NCBI GenBank assembly: GCA_016871135.1
Contig: VFZQ01000315.1
Coordinates: 1-6,504 of the forward strand
Origin: Acidobacteriota bacterium
GTDB taxonomy: Bacteria > Acidobacteriota > Terriglobia > Bryobacterales > Bryobacteraceae
Length of the DNA: 6,504 nt
Direction: 5' to 3'
Under the pieces are notes generated by a model that was not told the origin of the DNA, made no database searches, and worked only from the letters and a program-made list of their open reading frames with translations. Both the position numbers and the translations under genes were made by a program. Positions 1 to 6,324 of this stretch are shown here, piece by piece (the stretch's first letter is position 1; each line of letters begins with the position of its first letter).

Positions 1-632
1 GCGATTTGACGACCTGGTACGACGGCACGCGCGCCAATGAGTACAAGGCGATGCTGGAGTCGATGGACGGTGCGGTTGGAAAGGTGCTCTCGGCCCTCGA
101 CCGTAACGGGCTGGCGGACAACACGCTGGTGATTTTCACGAACGACAACGGCGGGGAACGGTTGAGCGACGGCGGGCCGTTTCGGAACGGCAAGGCGACG
201 TTGTGGGAAGGCGGGCTGCGCGTGCCGGCGCTGCTGCGCTGGCCGGGCAAGCTGCCGAAGGGAAAAACGAGCCGGCAGGCGGCGATGTCGATGGATTTGA
301 CAGCGACGATCGCGGCGGCGTGCGGCGTTCGCGCGGCGGCCGAGGAGCCGTTCGACGGCGTGGATCTCACGCCGTTGCTGAATGGCAAGGAGATCGAGCG
401 CGATCTGTTCTGGCGGATCAACCGGCCGGGTCAGCGCGCCGTCGCGGTGCGGAGCGGGAAGTGGAAGTTCGTGATCGATGGGTCGATCTACAACTTGTAC
501 GACTTGTCGAAGGATTCGGGCGAGACAAGGGATCTATACTACGAGTTCCCCGAAGTGGCGCTGGCGCTGCGAAAGAAGATCGAGGTGTGGGAGGCGCATT
601 TTGTTGGAATAAACAGCGGTGCGCGCGGATGA
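1..632 (+). CDS. Sulfatase (S1 family, arylsulfatase-like), C-terminal part, 5' end outside window
   Basis: This is the C-terminal part of an alkaline-phosphatase-superfamily sulfatase, an enzyme that hydrolyses sulfate esters, usually in the periplasm or outside the cell. The reading frame is already open at the left edge (first full codon at 3), so the N-terminal half with the formylglycine motif is missing. Visible signatures are TNDNGG, whose Asp-Asn (144-149) is the usual pair of metal ligands, followed by NGKATLWEGGLRVP. The Lys of that motif (192-194) normally contacts the sulfate. RWPGKLPKG follows. The tail has the pattern SGKWKF ... LYDLSKDSGETRDL, typical of the C-terminal subdomain of these enzymes (DUF4976-like). 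The TGA lies at 630-632, 49 nt before the sigma-factor start. The substrate cannot be predicted. The DN-type metal motif places it in a different subgroup from the second sulfatase at 1904. Confidence 0.93.
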   Translation, partial: DLTTWYDGTRANEYKAMLESMDGAVGKVLSALDRNGLADNTLVIFTNDNGGERLSDGGPFRNGKATLWEGGLRVPALLRWPGKLPKGKTSRQAAMSMDLTATIAAACGVRAAAEEPFDGVDLTPLLNGKEIERDLFWRINRPGQRAVAVRSGKWKFVIDGSIYNLYDLSKDSGETRDLYYEFPEVALALRKKIEVWEAHFVGINSGARG

Positions 633-669
633 CACCTGTAAGATGGCAACCTGGAATGCCGCGCTGCTC

Positions 670-674
670 GGAGG
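670..674 (+). promoter_or_regulatory. Shine-Dalgarno site GGAGG that fixes the sigma-factor start
   Basis: A GGAGG lies 7 nt before the GTG at 682. The upstream in-frame candidates, GTG 619 and ATG 643, have no comparable site. Translation from 682 also begins KERDARFEAEAL, the usual short N-terminus of ECF sigma factors, so GTG 682 is preferred. Confidence 0.7.
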
Positions 675-681
675 CGCGTTC

Positions 682-1209
682 GTGAAAGAGCGCGACGCCC
701 GGTTCGAAGCCGAGGCTCTCGTATGGATGCCGGAGATCTATCGCGCGGCGGTGCGTTTGACGCGAGATCGGTCGAAGGCGCAGGACGTGACGCAAGAGGT
801 TTTCTTGCAGGCGTGGCGGTCGTTCAGCAAATTTTAGCGGGGCACGAACTGCAAGGCGTGGCTGTTCAAGATCTTGTTTCATTGCGTCGATCACGAACGG
901 CGCAGTTGGTGGCGTGTGCGGTTGTTTCGCGCCGACGAAGAGTTTGTGGAGCAGCAACTGGTAGCCAAGCCATCGATACCCGACCGGCTGACGAATGAAG
1001 AGATCTTGGACGCGCTCGATTCGCTGCGGCAAGAGTACCGCACCGTCGTAATGCTGTGCGATATCGAGGAGTTGAGTTACAAGGAAGCGGCCGAGGCGAT
1101 CGGCGTGCCTGTTGGCACGGTCATGAGCCGGTTGAGCCGCGGGCGCGCGCAGTTGCGCGAGAAGTTGGATGTGTTGGCGAAGGACTATGGAATTGGAGGC
1201 GTGGCATGA
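682..1209 (+). pseudogene. ECF (sigma-70 family, group 4) RNA polymerase sigma factor interrupted by in-frame TAG at codon 52
   Basis: The frame encodes a normal-sized ECF sigma factor of about 175 residues, apart from one in-frame amber codon at 835-837. Residues 8-80 are region 2: YRAAVRLTRDRSKAQDV, then TQEVFLQAW, and after the stop RGTNCKAWLFKILFHCVDHERR. Residues 105-165 are region 4 with its helix-turn-helix (LSYKEAAEAIGVPVGTVMSRL). The TAG falls between SFSKF and RGTNCKAW. In relatives this position is usually a polar residue such as Glu or Asp, so GAG to TAG is a plausible one-base change. The frame is the same on both sides and 123 codons downstream remain intact, so no frameshift is involved. 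Termination would leave 51 residues without most of region 2 or region 4. The start is GTG 682, chosen on its GGAGG. The stop TGA (1207-1209) overlaps the next start as ATGA. A sequencing error or readthrough are alternatives to a true pseudogene. Confidence 0.85.
1195..1199 (+). promoter_or_regulatory. Shine-Dalgarno site GGAGG for the anti-sigma-like gene
   Basis: A GGAGG lies 6 nt before ATG 1206, inside the end of the sigma-factor frame. It selects 1206 over earlier starts in the same frame, such as 1056, which would run deep into the sigma factor. Together with the ATGA overlap it indicates translational coupling. Confidence 0.75.
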
Positions 1210-1892
1210 GCGACCGTTTGCGAGATGCCTATAATAGCGAGGGGTTGCCGCCGGGCCTGGAGACGCGGGTCCGGGCCGGATTGCAATCGCGCCGGCCGCG
1301 CGTGCTGGTTTGGACCGCGGCCGCGGCGGCGATCGCGGCTGGGTTCTTCGGCTTCCTCTACGTGCAAAAAATGATGACGGTGAATCGGATCCTTGCGGCG
1401 GCCGAGCCGGGGTTGCATTCGATTTTGCGTGTGGGTTTACGGGATCACGTGTATTGCGCGGTGATGCGGAAATATAAGGGTGCGCCCGCGCCGGTGGCGA
1501 AGTTGGCTTCCGATTTGCCCGTCGAGATGCGCGGCCTCGCTCCGGTGATCCAGCAGCATGTGCCGGCGCGGTTCGCGATGCACGTGGCGCATGTCTGCAA
1601 GTACAAAGGGCGGTCCTACGTGCATGTGGCGCTGCACGACGGCACGCGGCTTGTTTCGGTGATGCTGACGCGGCGCGAGGGCGGCGAGTCGCTCACACGC
1701 ACGGATCTGCTGACGATGACGTCGGCGGCCGGCGTGGATGTGTTTTCCGGCGGCAGCCAGGGCTACGATGTGTCGACGTTTGAAAAAGGCGAGTGGCTGG
1801 TGTTTCTGGTGTCCGATCTCGAACCGGCCGAGAGCCGGTCGATTATGCTGGTGTTGGCGCCGGCCGTGCGGGACTATCTGGGCAAGGTATAG
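1206..1892 (+). CDS. Membrane-anchored putative anti-sigma factor / ECF partner protein
   Basis: This 228-residue protein is probably the regulator of the sigma factor encoded just upstream. The call rests mainly on position (ATGA overlap, GGAGG at 1195-1199) and on topology. Residues 1-32 form a short charged cytoplasmic segment, about 33-54 is one hydrophobic helix (VLVWTAAAAAIAAGFFGFLY), and the remaining ~170 residues would be periplasmic. The N-terminal segment has none of the HxxxCxxC zinc motif of ZAS-type anti-sigma factors and is too short for that domain. The outer domain has two His/Cys clusters: HVYC (81-84) and HVAHVC (126-131) followed by KYKGRSYVHVAL. These could bind a metal or cofactor or respond to redox. 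That is inference from spacing only. I recall similar partner proteins beside ECF genes in Solibacter-type acidobacteria but cannot verify a family name. If the sigma factor is truly truncated, this gene has lost its target. Confidence 0.72.
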   Translation: MSDRLRDAYNSEGLPPGLETRVRAGLQSRRPRVLVWTAAAAAIAAGFFGFLYVQKMMTVNRILAAAEPGLHSILRVGLRDHVYCAVMRKYKGAPAPVAKLASDLPVEMRGLAPVIQQHVPARFAMHVAHVCKYKGRSYVHVALHDGTRLVSVMLTRREGGESLTRTDLLTMTSAAGVDVFSGGSQGYDVSTFEKGEWLVFLVSDLEPAESRSIMLVLAPAVRDYLGKV

Positions 1893-1903
1893 ACTCGTCA
1901 GAA

Positions 1904-3331
1904 ATGTCGATTTCACGACGAGCATTTGTCGCGGCTGGCTCGGCCGCTGTGGCCGCGCCTTCACGGCGGCCGAATATTCTGTTTTTGATGCCCGACCAGC
2001 ATCGCTATCACGCCGTCGGATGCCTCGGAAATTCCGATGTGAAGACGCCGCATATCGACAAGCTGGCGAGCGAAGGCGTGATCCTCGATCACACGTTCGC
2101 GAACACGCCGGTATGCTGCCCCGCGCGCGCGGTGTTGTTGACCGGACAGTATTGCCATCGCAATGGGATGATGGCGAACGATCTGCGCTTGCGCGAAGAT
2201 CACGTGTCTTTTGCGCGCGTGCTGCGCGACGCGGGCTATCGAACCGGATTTGTCGGCAAGTGGCATTTGGACGGAGGGCCGCGTGAGCCCGGATTTGTGC
2301 CGCCCGGCGAGCGGCGGCAAGGTTTCGAATTCTGGGCCGCGCATCAGTGCAGCCACCGGCACTTCGATAATCACTACTTCCGCGACGAGGCGAAGCCGAT
2401 CAAGCTGAACAAGTTCGAAGCCGAAGGGTGGGCCGATATCGCGGTCGAATTTCTCGACGGAGTGAAAAAGGACGATCGCCCCTTCTATTTGACTGTCCAG
2501 TGGGGGCCGCCGCATGACCCATACAAAGCGCCCGAACACTATACGGCGCGCTACGATGCAGCGTCGCTGGCGATGCGCGCGAACTATGCGCCGGGCGCAC
2601 GGGTGCCGGACCGCAAGGCGATCGCCGAGTACTACGGCATGGTGACGGCGCTCGACGATCAGGTCGGTCGGTTGATGGCGAAGCTCGACGAGTTGGGCCT
2701 GCGCGAAAACACGATCGTGCTCTATTCGAGCGACCACGGCGACATGCTCGGCTCACAAGGTGAGCGGTTGAAGCGGAAACCGTGGGAGGAGTCGATTCGC
2801 GTGCCGGGGATTCTGCGCTGGCCGGGGCATGTGAAACCGGGAACGCGCAGCGACGTCTTCTTCACGCACGTCGATTTTGCGCCGACGCTGCTTGGCATGG
2901 CTGGAGTCCGTGTGCCGGCGACGATGCAAGGCAAGGACCTGTCGCGCCCAATCGTAACCGGTAACGGCAAACATCCGGACTCGGCGTTCTTTCAGATTTT
3001 CGGCCCGTTCTCCGGCGACGGCACGCACGGCGGTTGGCGCGGCGTCCGCACCGCGACGCACATGTACGCGCGGTATCAGGACAAGCCGTGGGTGCTTTAC
3101 GATCTCAAGTCCGATCCGATGCAACTGACGAATCTGATTGGCAAGCCCGAAGCGGCTAAGGTACAGGCGGCGTTAGAGGCGCGGCTGCAGCGGTGGATGA
3201 GGGAGACGGGCGACTCTTGGAACTACAACTGGACCCATCCGGTCGAGGACGCGGGGCGGTTGTACAAGCACCAGACGTTCCGAAGCGTCGCGGAATACTT
3301 GGAGTGGGCGCGGTCGCATCCCGAAGTGTAG
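1904..3331 (+). CDS. Sulfatase (S1 family, choline-sulfatase/phosphonate-monoester-hydrolase-like subgroup), probably exported
   Basis: This is a complete 475-residue formylglycine-dependent sulfatase that hydrolyses a sulfate ester (or possibly a phospho/phosphono-ester). It begins MSISRRAFVAAGSAAVAA, a short twin-arginine-like leader with likely cleavage near residue 18, which supports ATG 1904 over upstream in-frame starts inside the previous gene. RPNILFLMPDQHR follows; D31 is a metal ligand. The modification motif is CCPAR at 71-75, with C71 the predicted formylglycine. Further active-site candidates are K119/H121 (GKWHL), H204 (GPPHDPY), D277/H278 (SSDHGDMLG) and K292 (RKPWEESIRVP). The C-terminal YDLKSDPMQLTNL (399-411) fits a DUF4976-like end. 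The DQ and DHGD motifs resemble choline sulfatase and phosphonate monoester hydrolase rather than the arylsulfatase DD/DN pattern. CxPxR suggests maturation by an aerobic formylglycine-generating enzyme. The start lies 11 nt after the anti-sigma stop and has no clear Shine-Dalgarno, so coupling is likely. The substrate is not known. Confidence 0.94.
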   Translation: MSISRRAFVAAGSAAVAAPSRRPNILFLMPDQHRYHAVGCLGNSDVKTPHIDKLASEGVILDHTFANTPVCCPARAVLLTGQYCHRNGMMANDLRLREDHVSFARVLRDAGYRTGFVGKWHLDGGPREPGFVPPGERRQGFEFWAAHQCSHRHFDNHYFRDEAKPIKLNKFEAEGWADIAVEFLDGVKKDDRPFYLTVQWGPPHDPYKAPEHYTARYDAASLAMRANYAPGARVPDRKAIAEYYGMVTALDDQVGRLMAKLDELGLRENTIVLYSSDHGDMLGSQGERLKRKPWEESIRVPGILRWPGHVKPGTRSDVFFTHVDFAPTLLGMAGVRVPATMQGKDLSRPIVTGNGKHPDSAFFQIFGPFSGDGTHGGWRGVRTATHMYARYQDKPWVLYDLKSDPMQLTNLIGKPEAAKVQAALEARLQRWMRETGDSWNYNWTHPVEDAGRLYKHQTFRSVAEYLEWARSHPEV

Positions 3332-3361
3332 TTTCCGCCGCTACCCGTCGATTATTCCCGT

Positions 3362-5254
3362 ATGGGACTGACAACCGAGAGCGTTCACGTCGCGCCGGAG
3401 GGCGTGTCGTCTACCGAGGCCGAGCGCGCGATTTGCGCGGCGTTGCGGCGAACGGTGCTGGAGGGGCCTTTTGAAGAGGTTGCCGGCGGGGAGGGCGAAC
3501 GCACGCTGATCGTGCTGCGGCGCGGGCGATGGTACTCCGTTTTCGATTCGGAGTTCGGCAGTTCCGACCTGATCGGGAAAGCGTTGTCGAACGCGGCGAG
3601 CGTGCCCGCGCTGTCGATGGCCGTCCACGACAGCGATGCGATGGAGATGAAGCTCTGGAGCAACGGCGCGGTCGCGAGTCATGTCAAAGCTGGGGCGGGG
3701 CGCCGCGCGAAAGGTGCGCTGGATCCGTTCGTGCCGCTGATGGGCGCGAGCGGATCGATCATTGCATTGAAGAACGCGCTGGATACCGGGACGGTGTTTG
3801 CCGAGGACAAGATTGCGGGCGCGGCCGAATTATTAGGGCTCGACGTCGAGACGTGTCTGTCGACGGCCGAGGACTTTCTGGAGCGGGGAAGCGACGGCAT
3901 CCGTTTGCAGTTTCGCTCGTCCGTTGTTCGGCCCGTCGCTGCCGGTCTGCCGGATCTCCGCTCGGCAGGCAATATGGGCGTCAGGGAGTTTGGCGAAGGG
4001 GATGTAGTTAGCCAGATCGCCGGCAGCGTAGTTAACCACGGCGGGGAATTGGTTGGGTTGCGGGTGACCGTCTCCGGTGGAGCGATCGAGGATGGGCTTA
4101 TCGAAGCGAAGCAGGTGGTTGCGACACATTTCGTCGTCTCCGGAAAGAAGCAGCAGCCGGTCCGATACACAGCGGAACTCGGACAGAACAACACGGTGGA
4201 GTTTCCCGACTTACGCATCCCTGGCTATGTGGCCCCCAAATTAGGTCTGTTTTCGATTTTCTCGATGAGGAGCGCGATGCGGGAGGCCGCGTGCTCGCAG
4301 ATCTATTTGGATGTGACCGGCAAGGCGCTCGTGGCGGGCCAGGGCGATGTGCGGCTTCGCGTGTCGGCGATGAACGGCGGCGGACCGCTGGATACTTCGA
4401 CACAACTCGTGGTGCACCGGGGATCGTTGCGCGGGATAAAGATGCCGGAGGGGATCGGATCGGCGGCGTTGCGCGAACTCGATCACGGGAGCGTGCTGCA
4501 AGGGATGGTGGTGTTTAACGGCAGCGCCGCGGAGGCCGCGCCGCTAGCCTCGGTGGCCATCGAAGAGTGGTGTGAATTCGTTGCGTCCGAGCGGCCGGGC
4601 GACTGGTTTGTCTCGTCGTCCAAGGGCGGGCTGATGGCGATGCCGAAGATGGCGACCGTTAAAGGAAGCGAGATTGGATCTAGCAGGAAATGGAGAGATC
4701 GTCTGGCGGAGCTACCCGATCTGCATACGCTCGATGCCAGTCTCAACGAAATTACCCGCGATGGCGGCGCGGCTTGGCAATGTAATTCTCCGTTCTACAT
4801 GCTGGGACGCGCGGAACATCTGCCGCATGTCTATCTGTTCGCCGACACGCGAACCGTGCCCGCCGGCGAGGAGTTGTTGGTGAAGTTAGTGGAATCGATG
4901 TTTGTCGAAGGCCGCGCGGTGCAGGCATACGTTGCGAAGTGGGGCGCCAGCGTTCCAGAGATGACAACGTATGACATGGCGAGCGGCGTGCACGGGCAAT
5001 GCACGACGTCGCGGCATTGGGCCGAGAACTATGTGCGTGGCGCGGCGCCTCGGCTGTGGCTTGGCGAGGCGTTGTGGGCGAAGCTCGATGCGGCGGCGTT
5101 GGGTGCGGTAGGCTCGATCACGCCGTTGGCGCATGGGCGGCGGTTTGAGCTTGGAGAGGGGAAGACGCGAACGGATTTGGATCAGGCGCTGGCGGCGGTG
5201 ATCGGCGGGGCCGAGGAGTGGCGCGCTGCGGCGGGCAAGCTGTACGGCCGTTAA
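3362..5254 (+). CDS. Uncharacterised 630-residue soluble protein
   Basis: I do not recognise a named family. No signal peptide or membrane helix is visible, so it is probably cytoplasmic. Residues 15-110 look like a small alpha/beta domain: a helix (TEAERAICAALRRTV), then LIVLRRGRWYSVFDSE, a helix, and VPALSMAVHDSDAMEMKLWSNG. About 135-175 is helical (AEDKIAGAAELLGLD). About 215-355 is rich in beta strands. Residues 395-630 form a third part with EEWCEFV, DWFVSSSKGGL, GVHGQCTTSRHW and APRLWLGEALWAKLD. The start is 30 nt after the sulfatase stop on the same strand, so it may share that transcript, but no good Shine-Dalgarno precedes ATG 3362. It has five TTA leucine codons (3830, 3833, 4211, 4241, 4886), while the neighbouring sulfatase and anti-sigma genes show about one each; this is a weak hint of different codon use. 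The coding call is firm: one long uninterrupted frame with protein-like composition. Function is unknown. Confidence 0.85.
   Translation: MGLTTESVHVAPEGVSSTEAERAICAALRRTVLEGPFEEVAGGEGERTLIVLRRGRWYSVFDSEFGSSDLIGKALSNAASVPALSMAVHDSDAMEMKLWSNGAVASHVKAGAGRRAKGALDPFVPLMGASGSIIALKNALDTGTVFAEDKIAGAAELLGLDVETCLSTAEDFLERGSDGIRLQFRSSVVRPVAAGLPDLRSAGNMGVREFGEGDVVSQIAGSVVNHGGELVGLRVTVSGGAIEDGLIEAKQVVATHFVVSGKKQQPVRYTAELGQNNTVEFPDLRIPGYVAPKLGLFSIFSMRSAMREAACSQIYLDVTGKALVAGQGDVRLRVSAMNGGGPLDTSTQLVVHRGSLRGIKMPEGIGSAALRELDHGSVLQGMVVFNGSAAEAAPLASVAIEEWCEFVASERPGDWFVSSSKGGLMAMPKMATVKGSEIGSSRKWRDRLAELPDLHTLDASLNEITRDGGAAWQCNSPFYMLGRAEHLPHVYLFADTRTVPAGEELLVKLVESMFVEGRAVQAYVAKWGASVPEMTTYDMASGVHGQCTTSRHWAENYVRGAAPRLWLGEALWAKLDAAALGAVGSITPLAHGRRFELGEGKTRTDLDQALAAVIGGAEEWRAAAGKLYGR
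5251..5254. other. Interlocked convergent stop codons (TTAA)
   Basis: The rightward gene ends with TAA at 5252-5254, and the leftward ychF-like gene ends with TAA read from 5253 to 5251. The palindrome TTAA therefore supplies both stops, and the genes overlap by 4 bp. There is no room for an intergenic terminator, so transcription from each side must end inside or beyond the other coding region. Confidence 0.9.
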
Positions 5255-6324
5255 GAATGCCGAATCACCAGGACGTCGCCGTCCTTGACGATGTACTCTT
5301 TGCCTTCCAACCGCAGAAGTCCCTTTTCTTTAAGCGGCCCATATCCGTTGTGATCGACCAGCAGTTGCCAGTTCACCACTTCCGCCCGGATAAACTTCTT
5401 CTCGAAATCGCTGTGGATCGCGCCCGCCGCAACGGGGGCCTTGCTATTGATCGGCACGGTCCACGCACGGCATTCGGTGTCCCCGGCCGTTAGGAAGCTC
5501 ATCAATCCGAGCAGCGAGTAAGTCGCTGTAATGATCCGGTGCAGGCCAGACTCGACGATGCCATAGTCCTTCATGAACTCCGCCGCCTCCTCGGGGCCGA
5601 GTTCGGCGAGTTCCGCTTCCACCTTGCCGCAAATACCGGTGATCGCTGTGTTGCGGCCCTGGCCCAGCGGGCCTTTGCGAAACTCTTCTTCGACCCCGTG
5701 CAGACGCGAGGCGTCCGTATCGCCGACGTTGAGCACGTAGAGCATCGGCTTCTGCGACAAGAACTGAAAGCCGCGGATACGCTTCTCTTCGTCCGCGGTG
5801 AATTCGAGATTGCGAATCGGCTGGTCCGCTTCGAGCGCCTGCTTGCAGCGCGTCAGGATATCGAACTCGTGGTCCAACTCAGGACTCTTCTGTTTCTTGC
5901 GATCCTTCTCCAATCGCTCCATGCGCTTTTCGATCACGACTAAGTCGGAGAGGATCAGTTCCACTTCGACGTCGGCGGCGTCGCGCAGCGGATCGACCGA
6001 TCCTTTTTCATGAGGGACGGTTTCGTCGGTGAACACGCGCAGCACGTGCGCGATGGAGTCCGCGACGCGCAACCCGGCTAAGTAGCTGGCGTTAGCAAGA
6101 GCCTCTTTCGAGATGGACGGAAAATCGAGATACTCAATGGTGGCGTAAGTGACCTTCGGCGGTTCAAAAATCTTGGCGAGGGCGTCCAGGCGGGGATCGG
6201 GGACCTTTGCGACGCCGACGCGAGCATCCATTTGACCCATGCGCGCCGGTTCGTGCACGCCCGTGAGAATCGTAAACAGAGAGGTCTTGCCCGTCATGGG
6301 GAGACCGAGAATCGCAGTTTTCAT
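5251..6324 (-). CDS. ychF: YchF-like P-loop NTPase (Obg-related, DUF933/TGS C-terminus) with altered G motifs
   Basis: This 357-residue protein is close to the usual YchF length of about 363. YchF is a ribosome-associated, redox- and stress-linked ATPase of the Obg family. The P-loop is GLPMTGKT (7-14), where canonical YchF has GLPNVGKS. The switch II position reads LDFPSIS (66-72) instead of the canonical DIAGLV, and the following GEGLGN loop is absent. VPHEKGSVDP (103-112) carries H105, matching in position the histidine (His114 in E. coli) reported as catalytic in YchF. A charged helical arm spans about 120-165. The base-recognition motif is NVGD (199-202), against NVNE/NxxE in typical YchF and NKxD in GTPases, so ATP versus GTP preference is uncertain. 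The C-terminus has the family pattern SFLTAG..ECRAWTV ... AAGAIHSDFEKKFIRAEV ... RLEGKEYIVKDGDVL. ATG 6324 directly follows the TAA of the upstream moxR gene. GGAAG, read from 6340 to 6336, is a rather distant ribosome site (11 nt). Confidence 0.9.
   Translation of the reverse strand: MKTAILGLPMTGKTSLFTILTGVHEPARMGQMDARVGVAKVPDPRLDALAKIFEPPKVTYATIEYLDFPSISKEALANASYLAGLRVADSIAHVLRVFTDETVPHEKGSVDPLRDAADVEVELILSDLVVIEKRMERLEKDRKKQKSPELDHEFDILTRCKQALEADQPIRNLEFTADEEKRIRGFQFLSQKPMLYVLNVGDTDASRLHGVEEEFRKGPLGQGRNTAITGICGKVEAELAELGPEEAAEFMKDYGIVESGLHRIITATYSLLGLMSFLTAGDTECRAWTVPINSKAPVAAGAIHSDFEKKFIRAEVVNWQLLVDHNGYGPLKEKGLLRLEGKEYIVKDGDVLVIRHS

Noticed and set aside
535..540. TATACT near the end of the first sulfatase as a promoter for the sigma factor
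   Set aside because: The nearest TTGTCG (504-509) is 25 nt away, too far for a sigma-70 promoter, and no other -35 fits.
619..681. Earlier in-frame starts (GTG 619, ATG 643) for the sigma factor
   Set aside because: Neither has a good ribosome site, and GTG 619 overlaps the sulfatase end. GTG 682 has GGAGG at 7 nt and gives the usual ECF N-terminus.
835..837. TAG as a reassigned sense codon in this organism
   Set aside because: TAG is the natural terminator of two other genes in the window (1890-1892 and 3329-3331), each at the expected protein end.
874..1209. Separate short gene starting at TTG 874 downstream of the amber codon
   Set aside because: It begins in the middle of sigma region 2 with no ribosome site and would lack the -10 recognition and core-binding parts. 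It is better read as the continuation of the interrupted sigma factor.
1230..1235. Perfect TATAAT inside the anti-sigma-like gene
   Set aside because: No -35-like hexamer lies at 16-18 nt upstream, and it sits 24 nt inside a coding region whose start is clear. Chance match.
1823..1839. Inverted repeat ACCGGC-CGAGA-GCCGGT as a terminator or operator
   Set aside because: Only a 6-bp stem with no U-run, fully inside the coding region. Such repeats are expected by chance in GC-rich codons.
1437..2737. Long open frames on the minus strand opposite the anti-sigma and sulfatase genes
   Set aside because: They read as Arg/His/Pro-rich translations opposite well-supported genes, with no family motifs. 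They are antisense shadows of GC-rich coding DNA.
4004..4038. Near-repeat GTAGTTAGCCA / GTAGTTAACCA 24 nt apart
   Set aside because: Two copies only, inside a coding frame (VVSQ and VVNH). No array or flanking structure.
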